Below, piece after piece: positions 33,673 through 40,920 of a DNA stretch of 40,920 nucleotides. The notes below the pieces were generated by a model that did no database searches, had not been told where the DNA came from, and worked only from the letters and a program-made list of their open reading frames with translations. Both the position numbers and the translations under genes were made by a program. Source of the stretch: Paenibacillus pasadenensis DSM 19293 (GTDB lineage Bacteria > Bacillota > Bacilli > Paenibacillales > Paenibacillaceae); contig NZ_KE383858.1 of the NCBI RefSeq assembly GCF_000422485.1, positions 76,875-117,794 of the forward strand, read 5' to 3'. Numbering within the stretch: the first letter of the stretch is position 1; every line of letters starts with the position of its first letter.

Positions 33673-35011
33673 GCGTCTTTGGCCGCTGTCCAACGATCTC
33701 CGGTCGAAGCAGTTTCTGCCGCTGCTGAAGAGGGAGGACGGAGCGGCCGAGTCGATGGTCCAGCGAGTATGGCGGCAGCTGGAGCAAGCGGGACTGGCAA
33801 GCGGCAACTATATCGCGACCAGCCGCTCGCAGGTCGAGGTGCTGCAAAGCCAGCTCGGGCATGAGGTGCCGATCATCGTGGAGCCGGAACGAAGAGACAC
33901 CTTCCCGGCGATCGCGCTCGCGGCGACCTATCTGTACTCGATTGCCGGAGTGCCCCTGGACGAGATCATCGCGATCATGCCGGTCGATCCGTATGTGGAC
34001 GATGCCTTCTTCGATGTCGTCAAGTCGCTGGAGCCAGCGGTGGCCGCGTCGGATGCCGAGCTGGCGCTGATCGGAGTCGTGCCGGATCATCCCTCGGAAA
34101 GCTTCGGCTATATCGTCCCGACCGCCGCCTCCATGCCGCTCGGCCTTAGACAAGTGAATAGCTTCAAGGAAAAACCCCGAAGGGAAGAAGCGCTGGCTCT
34201 CATGGAGCTGGGGGCGCTTTGGAACTGCGGGGTTTTTGCGTTCCGGCTGGATCTCATGATCAACCTGCTCATCTCGATGAACCTGCCGATCCAGTACGAC
34301 GAGATGGTGAAGCAGTACCGCAGGCTGCCCAAGAACAGCTTCGACTACGAGGTCGTGGAGAACTTGAAGCGGCTCGTCGTCACGCCGTACAGCGGCGTGT
34401 GGCGCGATCTCGGCACATGGAACATGCTGACGGGCGAGATGACGGAGACGGTCGTCGGCAAAGGCATCGTCACCGAGGACTGCCGCGATACGCATCTGAT
34501 CAACGAGCTGGACATCCCGATCACGGTGATGGGCGTGTCAGGCCTCGTCGTCGCGGCCAGCCCCGACGGCATCCTTGTCTCGGAGAAGGCGGCCAGCTCC
34601 CGCATCAAGGACGTGAACGGCAGCCTCGAGCAGCGTCCGATGTTCGAGGAGCGCCGCTGGGGCTCGTACAAGGTCGTCGACTATGTGAAGTACGACGACG
34701 GGCGGGAGGTGCTGACGAAGCGGATCCGCATCGCGGCCGGCAAGAACCTCAGCTACCAGTACCACCAGCGGCGCAGCGAGGTATGGACGGTGACGTCCGG
34801 AGAAGGCGAGCTGATCCTGGACGGCAAGCAGCAGCGCCTGCTGCCGGGCGATGTCGTGCTCGTGCCGGCCGGCATGCTGCACAGCGTCCGCGCCGTCCGC
34901 GAGCTGGAGATCATCGAGGTGCAGAGCGGCCCGGAGCTGGTGGAGGAAGACATCGTGCGGCTCTGCCTGCACTGGGAAGACATTATGAGCTACGTGCAGC
35001 CTATCGGATAA
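33638..35011 (+). CDS. manC: Mannose-1-P guanylyltransferase / mannose-6-P isomerase
   Basis: This 457-aa bifunctional type II enzyme makes GDP-mannose. The N-terminal guanylyltransferase has LLSGGSGKRLWPLSNDLRSK (5-24) and a FKEKP motif near 180. The C-terminal cupin (about 345-450) has the isomerase-type RRWGSYKVVDY and YQYHQRRSEVWTV, followed by PAGMLHSV. The start is ATG 33638 with GAGGAGG upstream, inside rmlD. No gmd/wcaG is present, so GDP-mannose is probably used directly. Confidence 0.92.
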   Translation: MKTVLLSGGSGKRLWPLSNDLRSKQFLPLLKREDGAAESMVQRVWRQLEQAGLASGNYIATSRSQVEVLQSQLGHEVPIIVEPERRDTFPAIALAATYLYSIAGVPLDEIIAIMPVDPYVDDAFFDVVKSLEPAVAASDAELALIGVVPDHPSESFGYIVPTAASMPLGLRQVNSFKEKPRREEALALMELGALWNCGVFAFRLDLMINLLISMNLPIQYDEMVKQYRRLPKNSFDYEVVENLKRLVVTPYSGVWRDLGTWNMLTGEMTETVVGKGIVTEDCRDTHLINELDIPITVMGVSGLVVAASPDGILVSEKAASSRIKDVNGSLEQRPMFEERRWGSYKVVDYVKYDDGREVLTKRIRIAAGKNLSYQYHQRRSEVWTVTSGEGELILDGKQQRLLPGDVVLVPAGMLHSVRAVRELEIIEVQSGPELVEEDIVRLCLHWEDIMSYVQPIG

Positions 35012-35026
35012 GGAGCGGATAGAGAG

Positions 35027-36364
35027 ATGAAACTTGCTGTGATCGGGACCGGCTATGTCGGTCTGGTGTCGGGAGTATGCTTCGCCGAGCTGGGCAACGA
35101 CGTGATCTGCGTCGACAAGCTCGAGGACAAGATCGCCAAGCTGCAGGCGGGAGAGGTGCCGATCTACGAGCCGGGCCTGAAGGAGCTGATCGCCTCCAAC
35201 GCGGCGGCGGGACGGCTCGCCTTCACGACGGACCTGCCGTCGGCGGTGAGGGCGGCGGATATCGTCATCCTGGCCGTGGGCACGCCGTCGCTGCCGAGCG
35301 GCGAAGCCAATCTGAGCTACATCAAGCAGGCGGCCAAGGAGATCGGCGAGTCGCTCGACGGCTACAAGATCATCGTGACGAAAAGCACGGTGCCGGTCGG
35401 CACGAACGAGAAGGTCGGCGCGATCGTCTCGGAGCATACGATCCATTCCTTCGACATCGCGTCGGTGCCGGAGTTCCTGCGCGAGGGCTCGGCGATCGCC
35501 GACACGCTGAATCCGGACCGGATCGTGATCGGGACGGACAGCGACATCGCGAGGGAGCGGCTGAGCGCCCTGCACCGCCCGCTGACGGACAACATCCTGC
35601 TGACGGACATCCGCAGCGCGGAGATGATCAAGTACGCCTCCAACGCGTTCCTCGCGACGAAGATCAGCTTCATCAACGAGATCGCCAACATCTGCGAGAA
35701 GGTCGGCGCGGACGTGACCCGCGTCGCCGAGGGCATGGGGCATGACCGGCGCATCGGCTCGTCGTTCCTCAAGGCCGGCATCGGCTACGGCGGCTCCTGC
35801 TTCCCCAAGGATACGGAGGCGCTCATCCAGATCGCCGGCCATGTGGACTATGAGTTCAAGCTGCTCAAGTCGGTCGTGGAGGTGAACCGCGATCAGCGGT
35901 TCGGCGTCATCCGCAAGCTGGAGGCGACGCTCGGCGAGCTCGCCGGCAAGACGGTCGCCGTCTGGGGCCTCGCGTTCAAGCCGGAGACGGACGACGTGCG
36001 GGACGCGCCGGCGTTCGAGATCATCCAGACGCTGGTCGACTCCGGCGTCCGGGTGCGCGCCTACGATCCGGTGGCGCAGGAAAACTTCAGCCGCCAGCTC
36101 GATCATCCTCGCGTGGACTACTGCGCCAGCGCGGAGGAGGCGGCGGCAGGCGCGGACGCCCTCTGCCTGCTGACGGAGTGGAAGGAGTTCCGCGAGTTCC
36201 CGCTCGCCCGGCTCGAGACGCTGCTGCGCCGTCCCGTGCTGATCGACGGCCGCAACCAGTTCACGGAGGAGGAGCTCGCCGGCACGTCGTTCGTCTATTA
36301 CTCGGTCGGCCGTCCCAATCTGAGCAAGGGCGTCCGCGAGCAGAGCCCGGCTCTGCAATTCTAG
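35027..36364 (+). CDS. ugd: UDP-glucose 6-dehydrogenase
   Basis: This 445-aa enzyme oxidises UDP-glucose to UDP-glucuronate. The NAD site is VIGTGYVGLVSG (5-16). FLREGSAIAD is near 151-160, a catalytic Lys-containing stretch is MIKYASNAFLATKISFINE, and the nucleophile Cys is in GYGGSCFPKD (about 255-264). The C-terminal domain has LAFKPETDDVRDAP. AAGGAG lies upstream of ATG 35027. It gives the polymer an acidic sugar, as in teichuronic acid (TuaD) and many capsules. Confidence 0.95.
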   Translation: MKLAVIGTGYVGLVSGVCFAELGNDVICVDKLEDKIAKLQAGEVPIYEPGLKELIASNAAAGRLAFTTDLPSAVRAADIVILAVGTPSLPSGEANLSYIKQAAKEIGESLDGYKIIVTKSTVPVGTNEKVGAIVSEHTIHSFDIASVPEFLREGSAIADTLNPDRIVIGTDSDIARERLSALHRPLTDNILLTDIRSAEMIKYASNAFLATKISFINEIANICEKVGADVTRVAEGMGHDRRIGSSFLKAGIGYGGSCFPKDTEALIQIAGHVDYEFKLLKSVVEVNRDQRFGVIRKLEATLGELAGKTVAVWGLAFKPETDDVRDAPAFEIIQTLVDSGVRVRAYDPVAQENFSRQLDHPRVDYCASAEEAAAGADALCLLTEWKEFREFPLARLETLLRRPVLIDGRNQFTEEELAGTSFVYYSVGRPNLSKGVREQSPALQF

Positions 36365-36405
36365 CAAGTGGCGGCTGGCCGCCGGAAAGGAGGCGAGGAT
36401 TCCCA

Positions 36406-37554
36406 TTGAAGCCAAGCGAATCGATGCAGCTGCTGGACCGGATCTATGAGCGAGCCGAGAACGAGCGTTGGGAGGAGGAGAGCTGGAGGCGGGCCTGGGC
36501 GGATATCCGCGACTCCTTCACCGGCAGCCAGTTCTACCATCTCCTTCAGGAAAGGGGCTTGCTCCACGAAGCGCCAGCCTGGCTGCAGGCCGAGCTGAAG
36601 GCGGAGTCCGAGCGCATTCTGTTCCAGAACATGCTGATCCGCGCCGAGCAGAAGAAGCTGTTCCGCGCATTCGAGCAGGAGGGCATCCCGCTCGTCCCGC
36701 TCAAGGGCATCCGCATGGCGGAGCGCTTCTTCGGCCACTTCGCGGCGAGGCCGACGACGGATCTCGACGTGCTCGTCCGTCCCGAGGATCTGCAGCGCGC
36801 GTCGGCGCTGCTTCGGCGGCTCGGGTTCGAGGGTGGTGAAATCCCCTATGAAGATCATTTCCATTTACAGTTCAACAAGTTCTACGACAACCCGATGTTC
36901 CCGTTCCTGGCCGTGGAGCTGCACTGGAGCCTTCTCCGCTCGCACGGGCATGAGACGGACGTGGAGGCGCTGTGGAGCCGCACGGCTCCGCTGGGCGGCA
37001 GCCCGTGCCTGCGCGAGCTGAACGACGAGGACACGCTCTACCACGTCTGCCTGCATGCGTTCAACCATCATATGTCGTCGCTGAAGTACATCGTGGACAT
37101 CGCGCAGGTGATCGACCGGACCTGGGATACGGTGTCCTACGAGTCGCTGCTCGCCAGGGCCCGCCGGGACGGCAATCTGGCGAAGCTGACGGCGGTGCTG
37201 TCGCTCGTCTACCGCCTCTGCCCGTCGCTGCAGTGGGTGAAGCCGCTCGACCGCCGGCGCCGCTGGCCGTTCTGGAGCGAGCGCCTCCTGCGCGAGGCCG
37301 GGCTCGGCATCAAAAGCCGGCGGTACTATCTGTTCCGCTTCGCCTCGATCTTCGTCACATACGACAAGCCGTCTGCGATGCTCCGCCATATCCAGTATCT
37401 GTTCCTGCCGCCCGCGGATTACGCGCGCTCCCAGTTCCGGGAGGACAAGGGCGGCTCTTTGCTGTCCCTGTACACCCGAATCTACCGGCTGCGGCTGAAG
37501 CATCTGCTCGGCAGAAGGCCGCGCGCCGGCGCGAAGGAGCTTGACACCCCATGA
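36406..37554 (+). CDS. Putative nucleotidyltransferase family protein
   Basis: This 382-aa cytosolic protein resembles the NTP_transf_5 group (uncharacterised nucleotidyltransferases found in polysaccharide and some lasso-peptide clusters). The core is EGIPLVPLKGIRMAERFFG then RPTTDLDVLV (about 100-130), where the TDLD acids are the likely metal site. H-rich LHWSLLRSHGHE and LYHVCLHAFNHHM follow. The start is TTG 36406, 12 nt after AAAGGAGG; the next ATG (36424) is too far away. It overlaps the LCP gene by 4 nt. Its substrate is unknown. Confidence 0.75.
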   Translation: MKPSESMQLLDRIYERAENERWEEESWRRAWADIRDSFTGSQFYHLLQERGLLHEAPAWLQAELKAESERILFQNMLIRAEQKKLFRAFEQEGIPLVPLKGIRMAERFFGHFAARPTTDLDVLVRPEDLQRASALLRRLGFEGGEIPYEDHFHLQFNKFYDNPMFPFLAVELHWSLLRSHGHETDVEALWSRTAPLGGSPCLRELNDEDTLYHVCLHAFNHHMSSLKYIVDIAQVIDRTWDTVSYESLLARARRDGNLAKLTAVLSLVYRLCPSLQWVKPLDRRRRWPFWSERLLREAGLGIKSRRYYLFRFASIFVTYDKPSAMLRHIQYLFLPPADYARSQFREDKGGSLLSLYTRIYRLRLKHLLGRRPRAGAKELDTP

Positions 37555-38495
37555 GCCTGATTCAGAAACGGGCGCTGATCGCCGTCCTGTCCATCCTGCT
37601 GGTGGCGGCGCTGTCGGTCGGCGGCTTCGCCTGGTATTTCTACAGCTCGATCAAAGGCACGGCCCACAAGGTCTACGAGCCGACGCAGCGGCCGGTCTAC
37701 GTGAGCAAGGATCCTGCCGTCGAGGAAGAAGCGGTGCCGTCCGACAACCTGCCGTTCACGGTGCTTGTGATGGGCGTGGACGAGCGGCTGAACGACGTCG
37801 GACGCACCGACACGCTGATGCTGCTCGCGGTCAATCCGCAGAAGAGCGACGTGCTCATGCTGAGCATTCCGCGCGATACGCGCACGACGATCATCGGCCG
37901 CGATACGGAGGACAAGATCAACCACGCGTATGCCTTCGGCGGCGTGAACATGGCCGTGCAGACGGTGGAGAGCTTCCTCGACTATCCGGTGGACTACTAC
38001 GTGAAGGTCAACATGGAAGGCTTCGAGAAGATCGTCGACCTGCTCGGCGGCGTCGAGGTGGACAATTCGTTCGCCTTTACGATCGACGGCCAGACGTACG
38101 AAAAAGGCAAGCTGAAGCTCACCGGCGAGCAGGCGCTGCTGTACTCGCGCATGCGCTACGACGATCCGCGGGGCGACTTCGGCCGGCAGAACCGCCAGCG
38201 CGACATCATCCAGCAGGTGATGAAAAACGCGCTCACGATCAGCAGCCTGACCAAGGCGAGCGGCATGCTCGAACAGATCGGCAGCAACGTGAAGACGGAC
38301 ATCTCGTTCGACACGATGAAGGACCTGCTGGTGAACTATCGGCCCAAGATCGAGAAGATCACGCAAAAAGAGGTCAGCGGCCAAGGCACGCGCATCGGCG
38401 GCATCTACTACTATATCGTCGATCGGGCAGAGCGGGACCGGCTCCACGCGATGATCAAGGAGCATCAGCAGCAAAGCAAGCCCGAGCTCCATTGA
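37551..38495 (+). CDS. LytR-CpsA-Psr (LCP) family ligase
   Basis: This 314-aa membrane-anchored enzyme transfers undecaprenyl-linked polymers to peptidoglycan. TM is at about 8-28. The LCP domain (about 65-240) has MGVDER, GRTDTLMLLAV, IPRDTRT and SRMRYDDPRGDFGRQNRQRD, which carry the Arg/Asp residues that bind the pyrophosphate lipid and metal. The ATG overlaps the previous stop (ATGA). Its presence suggests that the exopolysaccharide is, at least in part, covalently tied to the wall as a capsule. Confidence 0.93.
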   Translation: MSLIQKRALIAVLSILLVAALSVGGFAWYFYSSIKGTAHKVYEPTQRPVYVSKDPAVEEEAVPSDNLPFTVLVMGVDERLNDVGRTDTLMLLAVNPQKSDVLMLSIPRDTRTTIIGRDTEDKINHAYAFGGVNMAVQTVESFLDYPVDYYVKVNMEGFEKIVDLLGGVEVDNSFAFTIDGQTYEKGKLKLTGEQALLYSRMRYDDPRGDFGRQNRQRDIIQQVMKNALTISSLTKASGMLEQIGSNVKTDISFDTMKDLLVNYRPKIEKITQKEVSGQGTRIGGIYYYIVDRAERDRLHAMIKEHQQQSKPELH

Positions 38496-38537
38496 CGGGC
38501 GGATCGCCCGAACCGGGCATGAAGGAGAGAGCGCCGC

Positions 38538-39224
38538 ATGGCAAGCAAAAGCGTGGACGGGACCGCGAGCGGCTCCCGGAACCGGCCTGCGGCCGGACGC
38601 GGCACGGCGGCGGAATCGGCAGGCCGGATCGGAGCCGCCCCCGGCTCCGGGCGCGGGACCGTGCCGGCAGGACGGCGTCTTGCCACTTCGACAAGCGCGG
38701 CGATGCCGCCTCGCCGGAGCCGGACAAGAGCCCTTTTGTGGGGCTGCCTGCTGTCGTGGCTGCTGCTGATTTTCGTCTTTTCCAGCCAGTCGTATCAGAC
38801 CCAGTCGATCAAGCCTGCGCTGGAGCGCAAGCTGGATGCGGAGACGGCGCAGAAGTGGCTGCCTCCGATGTCGTTCCATTATAACGGGCAGCTGTACATG
38901 CCCTCGTTCAACCCGTATGACGTCATCGAGTTCCTGTTCCGCAAAGCGGCCCATCTGTTCGTCTATGCCGTGCTGGCGGCTCTGGCCTGGGCGCTCGCCC
39001 GGCGGTACCGCGTGACGCCCGGCTTGTCGGCGTTCATCGCGCTGTCGCTGACGGCGCTGATCGCATGCCTGGACGAGTACAACCAGCAATTTTCCCTATC
39101 GCGTACCCCCAACCCCGAGGACGTGCTGATCGATTGGATCGGCGGCTGCCTCGGGGTGGTGCTTCTATACCTGGTCTCGAAGGCGTTCCGCAGGTCTAAC
39201 CGCTCGTCCCGGCTCATATCCTAA
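38538..39224 (+). CDS. VanZ-like membrane protein
   Basis: This 228-aa protein has a low-complexity Gly/Ala/Arg-rich N-terminus (1-60) followed by about four membrane helices. LLLIFVFSSQSYQTQS (about 73-88), RKAAHLFVYAVLAA and CLDEYNQQFSLSRTPNPEDVLIDWIGG are typical VanZ-family features (the conserved H, and DE...Q.f...R). VanZ confers low teicoplanin resistance in Enterococcus; homologues also occur in polysaccharide operons with unknown function. AAGGAG is 10 nt before ATG 38538. Confidence 0.85.
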   Translation: MASKSVDGTASGSRNRPAAGRGTAAESAGRIGAAPGSGRGTVPAGRRLATSTSAAMPPRRSRTRALLWGCLLSWLLLIFVFSSQSYQTQSIKPALERKLDAETAQKWLPPMSFHYNGQLYMPSFNPYDVIEFLFRKAAHLFVYAVLAALAWALARRYRVTPGLSAFIALSLTALIACLDEYNQQFSLSRTPNPEDVLIDWIGGCLGVVLLYLVSKAFRRSNRSSRLIS

Positions 39225-39252
39225 GGCACGTTATGGGACGAGGAGGGAGCGG

Positions 39253-39750
39253 ATGTTCCGGAGAAAGAGAAGGCTGCCGATCGGCGGACTGCTGCTTGCG
39301 GCTTGCTTGGCCGCGCTGCTGTGGCTGACGGTGCGCTCTGCTGCGGGATGGCTCGGAGGCGGCGTCGATTCGGGGGGCGCCCGCGAAGTCGTGTCGGAAT
39401 TCTACACGATGGAGCGGGAGGGCAACTTCGGAGGGTCCTGGGAACTGTTCCACTCTCAGATGAAGGAGCATTTCGCCAAGGACAGCTATATCCAGAAGCG
39501 AGCCCATGTGTTCATGCAGGACTTCGGCGTCGATACGTTCGGCTTCGAGCTCGGCGAGCTTGAGGAAGTCGGCGCTTGGCGGATGGGTGGGGACCAGCCT
39601 CAGCTGGAGGAGGTGTTCGCCGTGCCGGTCACGATGACGTATCTCAGCAGCTTCGGGGCGTTCGAGATCAGGCAGGACGTATTCGTCGCGCAGGAGTCCG
39701 GTGAATGGAAGGTCCTCTGGTCATATCAAGGGGAATCCGACAAGGAATAA
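39253..39750 (+). CDS. Membrane-anchored NTF2-like protein
   Basis: This 165-aa protein has a basic N-terminus (FRRKRRLP) and one membrane helix (about 10-28), then an extracytoplasmic domain. GGAREVVSEFYTMEREGNFGG followed by WELFHSQMKEHF looks like the start of an NTF2-like/DUF4878 fold, ending in EWKVLWSYQG. GAGGAGGGAGCGG precedes ATG 39253. It is the last gene of the exopolysaccharide operon, just before the promoter of the small-protein genes. Function unknown. Confidence 0.72.
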   Translation: MFRRKRRLPIGGLLLAACLAALLWLTVRSAAGWLGGGVDSGGAREVVSEFYTMEREGNFGGSWELFHSQMKEHFAKDSYIQKRAHVFMQDFGVDTFGFELGELEEVGAWRMGGDQPQLEEVFAVPVTMTYLSSFGAFEIRQDVFVAQESGEWKVLWSYQGESDKE

Positions 39751-39752
39751 CC

Positions 39753-39781
39753 TTGACATGATACAAAATGTATCGTAAATT
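39753..39781 (+). promoter_or_regulatory. Promoter of small-protein genes with GATAC operator
   Basis: TTGACA (39753-39758) and TAAATT (39776-39781) are 17 bp apart. A perfect-arm site GATACAAAATGTATC (39760-39774) sits inside the spacer, the same arrangement and almost the same bases as the exopolysaccharide promoter at 20570. A site here would be exclusive with polymerase. The start site is about 20 nt before the first ATG region. Confidence 0.78.
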
Positions 39782-39802
39782 GAAGAAAGCGAGGTGGTTT
39801 CC

Positions 39803-40009
39803 ATGAAGGCTTACAACCCGCCCAAAGTCATCATGCACGAACAGGTCGAATTCGGCACCGTAAACATCAGCAACAATTTCTTCTACCGCTGGTGCAAGCA
39901 GTTCAACTTCCGGCCGTTCATCTGCAGGCTGTTCTTTGGTTCTGGGAGCGTAGGCGGAGGACACGGCTTCAACGAGCCTTTCTCCGGCATCAAGGGAACG
40001 CCGAAGTGA
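39803..40009 (+). CDS. Small protein of the tandem VEFGTVNISNNFFY family, copy 1
   Basis: This 68-aa protein has no signal peptide or membrane helix. The conserved core is VEFGTVNISNNFFY (15-28), then WCKQFNFRPFICRLFFG (30-46) with C31 and C40, and a Gly-rich tail (SGSVGGGHGF...). The start is ATG 39803, 6 nt behind GAGGTGG. It shares the core with the next two genes; the tail is unlike theirs. I do not recognise the family. The first copy has only the two conserved cysteines. Confidence 0.75.
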   Translation: MKAYNPPKVIMHEQVEFGTVNISNNFFYRWCKQFNFRPFICRLFFGSGSVGGGHGFNEPFSGIKGTPK

Positions 40010-40043
40010 CGGCCAGTCCTGGCTGAAAACGAGGTGAAGCAGC

Positions 40044-40262
40044 GTGCTCAAGACCTATGCCGCACCAAGAGTGCTCGTCCATCAGGCGGTTGAATTCGGC
40101 ACCGTCAATATCAGCAATAATTTCTTTTATCAGTGGTGCAAGTGCTACAACTTCAAACCGTTCATCTGCCGGCTGTTCTATGGCAACATCGGCCCGAGCG
40201 GCGGAGGAAAGGGCTTCTCGGCGCCGCTTGACCATCTGGAAGGCTGGACGCCGAAGAAGTAG
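40044..40262 (+). CDS. Small protein of the tandem family, copy 2
   Basis: This 72-aa protein starts with GTG 40044 behind GAGGTGA. The core is identical over VEFGTVNISNNFFY (16-29), followed by WCKCYNFKPFICRLFYG, which adds a third Cys between the two conserved ones. The tail is NIGPSGGGKGF then APLDHLEGWTPKK. Conservation at the protein level with different bases at wobble positions between copies (for example ACCGTAAACATC, ACCGTCAATATC and ACGGTCAACATC) argues for selection on the protein rather than a recent DNA duplication. Confidence 0.75.
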   Translation: MLKTYAAPRVLVHQAVEFGTVNISNNFFYQWCKCYNFKPFICRLFYGNIGPSGGGKGFSAPLDHLEGWTPKK

Positions 40263-40295
40263 CAGACTTAGCAGATCCGGATGAGGTGGGTGTCG

Positions 40296-40511
40296 ATGAA
40301 GCCGTATTGCGCTCCTGCCGTGCTCGGCCATCAGTCGGTCGAGTTCGGCACGGTCAACATCAGCAACAATTTTTTCTACAAATGGTGCAAAAGCCAGAAC
40401 TTCGCGCCGTTCATCTGCCGGCTGTTCTACGGGCCGGGCGGACCGGGAGGCCCATGCGGCTGCGGAACGAAGCCGCTCGGCTACCTGGACCGCTACGACG
40501 GCGCCAAGTAG
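40296..40511 (+). CDS. Small protein of the tandem family, copy 3
   Basis: This 71-aa protein starts with ATG 40296, 7 nt after GAGGTG. The core is VEFGTVNISNNFFY (15-28), then WCKSQNFAPFICRLFYG. The tail PGGPGGPCGCGTKPLG has two further Cys, giving five in all with C5. All three copies begin with K, an early Tyr, then Pro-x-V and an H-x-x-VEFG lead-in. There is no modification enzyme, transporter or immunity gene next to them in the window. Confidence 0.75.
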   Translation: MKPYCAPAVLGHQSVEFGTVNISNNFFYKWCKSQNFAPFICRLFYGPGGPGGPCGCGTKPLGYLDRYDGAK

Positions 40512-40540
40512 GCGCCGTCGCAGGCGGACGAGCGTGGAGG

Positions 40541-40770
40541 CGTGCGGAGCGAGGTCGAAGCGTGCAAGCCCGCTGCAAGGCGTGCGGAGCGAGGTCGAAG
40601 CGTGCAGGCTCGCCGCAAGGCGTGCGGAGCGAGGTCGAAGCGTGCAGGCTCGCCGCAAGGCGTGCGGAGCGAGGTCGAAGCGTGCAGGCTCGCCGCAAGG
40701 CGAGCGGAGCGAGGTCGAAGCGTGCAGGCCCGCCGCAAGGCGAGCGGAGCGAGGTCGAAGCGTGCGGGAT
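40541..40770. repeat. 40-bp tandem repeat array
   Basis: CGTGCGGAGCGAGGTCGAAG begins units at 40541, 40581, 40621 and 40661, with CGAGCGGAGC variants at 40701 and 40741, each exactly 40 bp apart; the second half is CGTGCAGGCTCGCCGCAAGG with small changes. About 5.7 copies. The period of 40 is not a multiple of 3, so open frames through it are accidental. No gene is supported in 40512-40920. Confidence 0.85.
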
Positions 40771-40810
40771 GGCGGGAAGCTGCCGCCGAGCAAGCGCAGG
40801 CAGACTCGAA

Positions 40811-40840
40811 GAGGGGAACGGGCCTATGGCCGTTCCCCTC
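40811..40840 (+). terminator. Hairpin after the repeat array
   Basis: GAGGGGAACGG and CCGTTCCCCTC form an 11-bp perfect stem. The T-tract is poor (TCTCGGG), so it may be a weak terminator for the small-protein transcript. Confidence 0.5.
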
Positions 40841-40863
40841 TCTCGGGTCGGCGTTGCGGCGAA

Positions 40864-40894
40864 TTGTCACATATGGGGTGATACAATATGTATC
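40864..40894 (+). promoter_or_regulatory. Promoter/operator at right edge
   Basis: TTGTCA (40864-40869) and TATGTA (40887-40892) are 17 bp apart, and GATACAATATGTATC (40880-40894) overlaps the -10. The 15-mer is identical to the one at 19528-19542. The gene it controls lies beyond the window. Confidence 0.6.
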
Positions 40895-40920
40895 TTTATC
40901 GAGCAAAAGTAGGCCACCAT

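Noticed and set aside
34538-36415. Minus-strand frame of 625 codons across manC and ugd
   Set aside because: It is antisense to two well-identified enzymes, with the typical Arg/Asp/Val composition of a GC-driven shadow.
39803-40511. Small proteins as lasso-peptide precursors
   Set aside because: A nucleotidyltransferase of a type seen in some lasso clusters is nearby, but the B1/B2 (cyclase, protease) genes are absent and the conserved core does not resemble a lasso leader.

Overview
The window looks like a chromosomal segment of a high-GC, endospore-forming member of the Paenibacillaceae (Paenibacillus or Cohnella type). The evidence is a Bacillales-style des-desK-desR cold-response operon, a KapB-like sporulation-kinase accessory protein, a processive-glucosyltransferase (MGDG synthase family) homologue, strong AAGGAGG-type ribosome sites, frequent GTG/TTG starts, and an exopolysaccharide operon laid out as in Firmicutes, with separate Wzz-like and tyrosine-kinase polypeptides and a probable EAR antitermination RNA. 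No rRNA, tRNA, CRISPR array, transposase or prophage was seen.

Layout. Positions 1-3300: membrane-fluidity desaturase with its two-component system (minus strand). 3295-11050: mixed housekeeping genes (zinc-ribbon protein, cation diffusion facilitator, SH3/NlpC-P60 wall hydrolase, nuclease-fold/winged-helix protein, MFS transporter, ACT-domain malic enzyme). 11247-12886: glycolipid glycosyltransferase divergent from kapB. 12887-14180: a gene-poor stretch with three kinds of repeat (36-bp tandem, inverted 27-31-bp elements, 13-bp tandem). 14183-19146: glutamate synthase large subunit with its own promoter and terminator. 19220-20451: two very short minus-strand genes and an XRE-family regulator. 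20570-39750: an exopolysaccharide operon of about 19 kb. 39753-40920: a promoter driving three tandem paralogous small proteins, then a 40-bp tandem repeat array and one more promoter/operator at the right edge.

The exopolysaccharide region reads as a Wzx/Wzy-type pathway: PilZ-like protein, Wzz-like co-polymerase, BY-kinase, EAR-like RNA, GalU, priming glycosyl-1-phosphate transferase, Wzy, three glycosyltransferases, Wzx, RmlACBD (dTDP-rhamnose), ManC (GDP-mannose), Ugd (UDP-glucuronate), a putative nucleotidyltransferase, an LCP ligase, a VanZ-like protein and an anchored NTF2-like protein. The central block (about 24.4-30.43 kb; Wzy, glycosyltransferases, Wzx) is strikingly AT-rich against GC-rich flanks, as expected for a laterally exchanged repeat-unit cassette.

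The most interesting signal is a candidate undescribed regulon. A 15-bp palindrome, consensus GATACAANATGTATC, lies in or beside promoter elements at 19528-19557 (two abutting sites), 20577-20628 (two sites, exopolysaccharide promoter), 39760-39774 (small-protein promoter) and 40880-40894 (right edge). At the exopolysaccharide and small-protein promoters it sits inside the 17-bp spacer between TTGACA and the -10 box. The divergent XRE regulator at 20083-20451 is the obvious candidate binder. The small proteins (68, 72 and 71 aa) share an invariant core VEFGTVNISNNFFY followed by a two-cysteine motif and a variable Gly-rich tail. I do not recognise this family.
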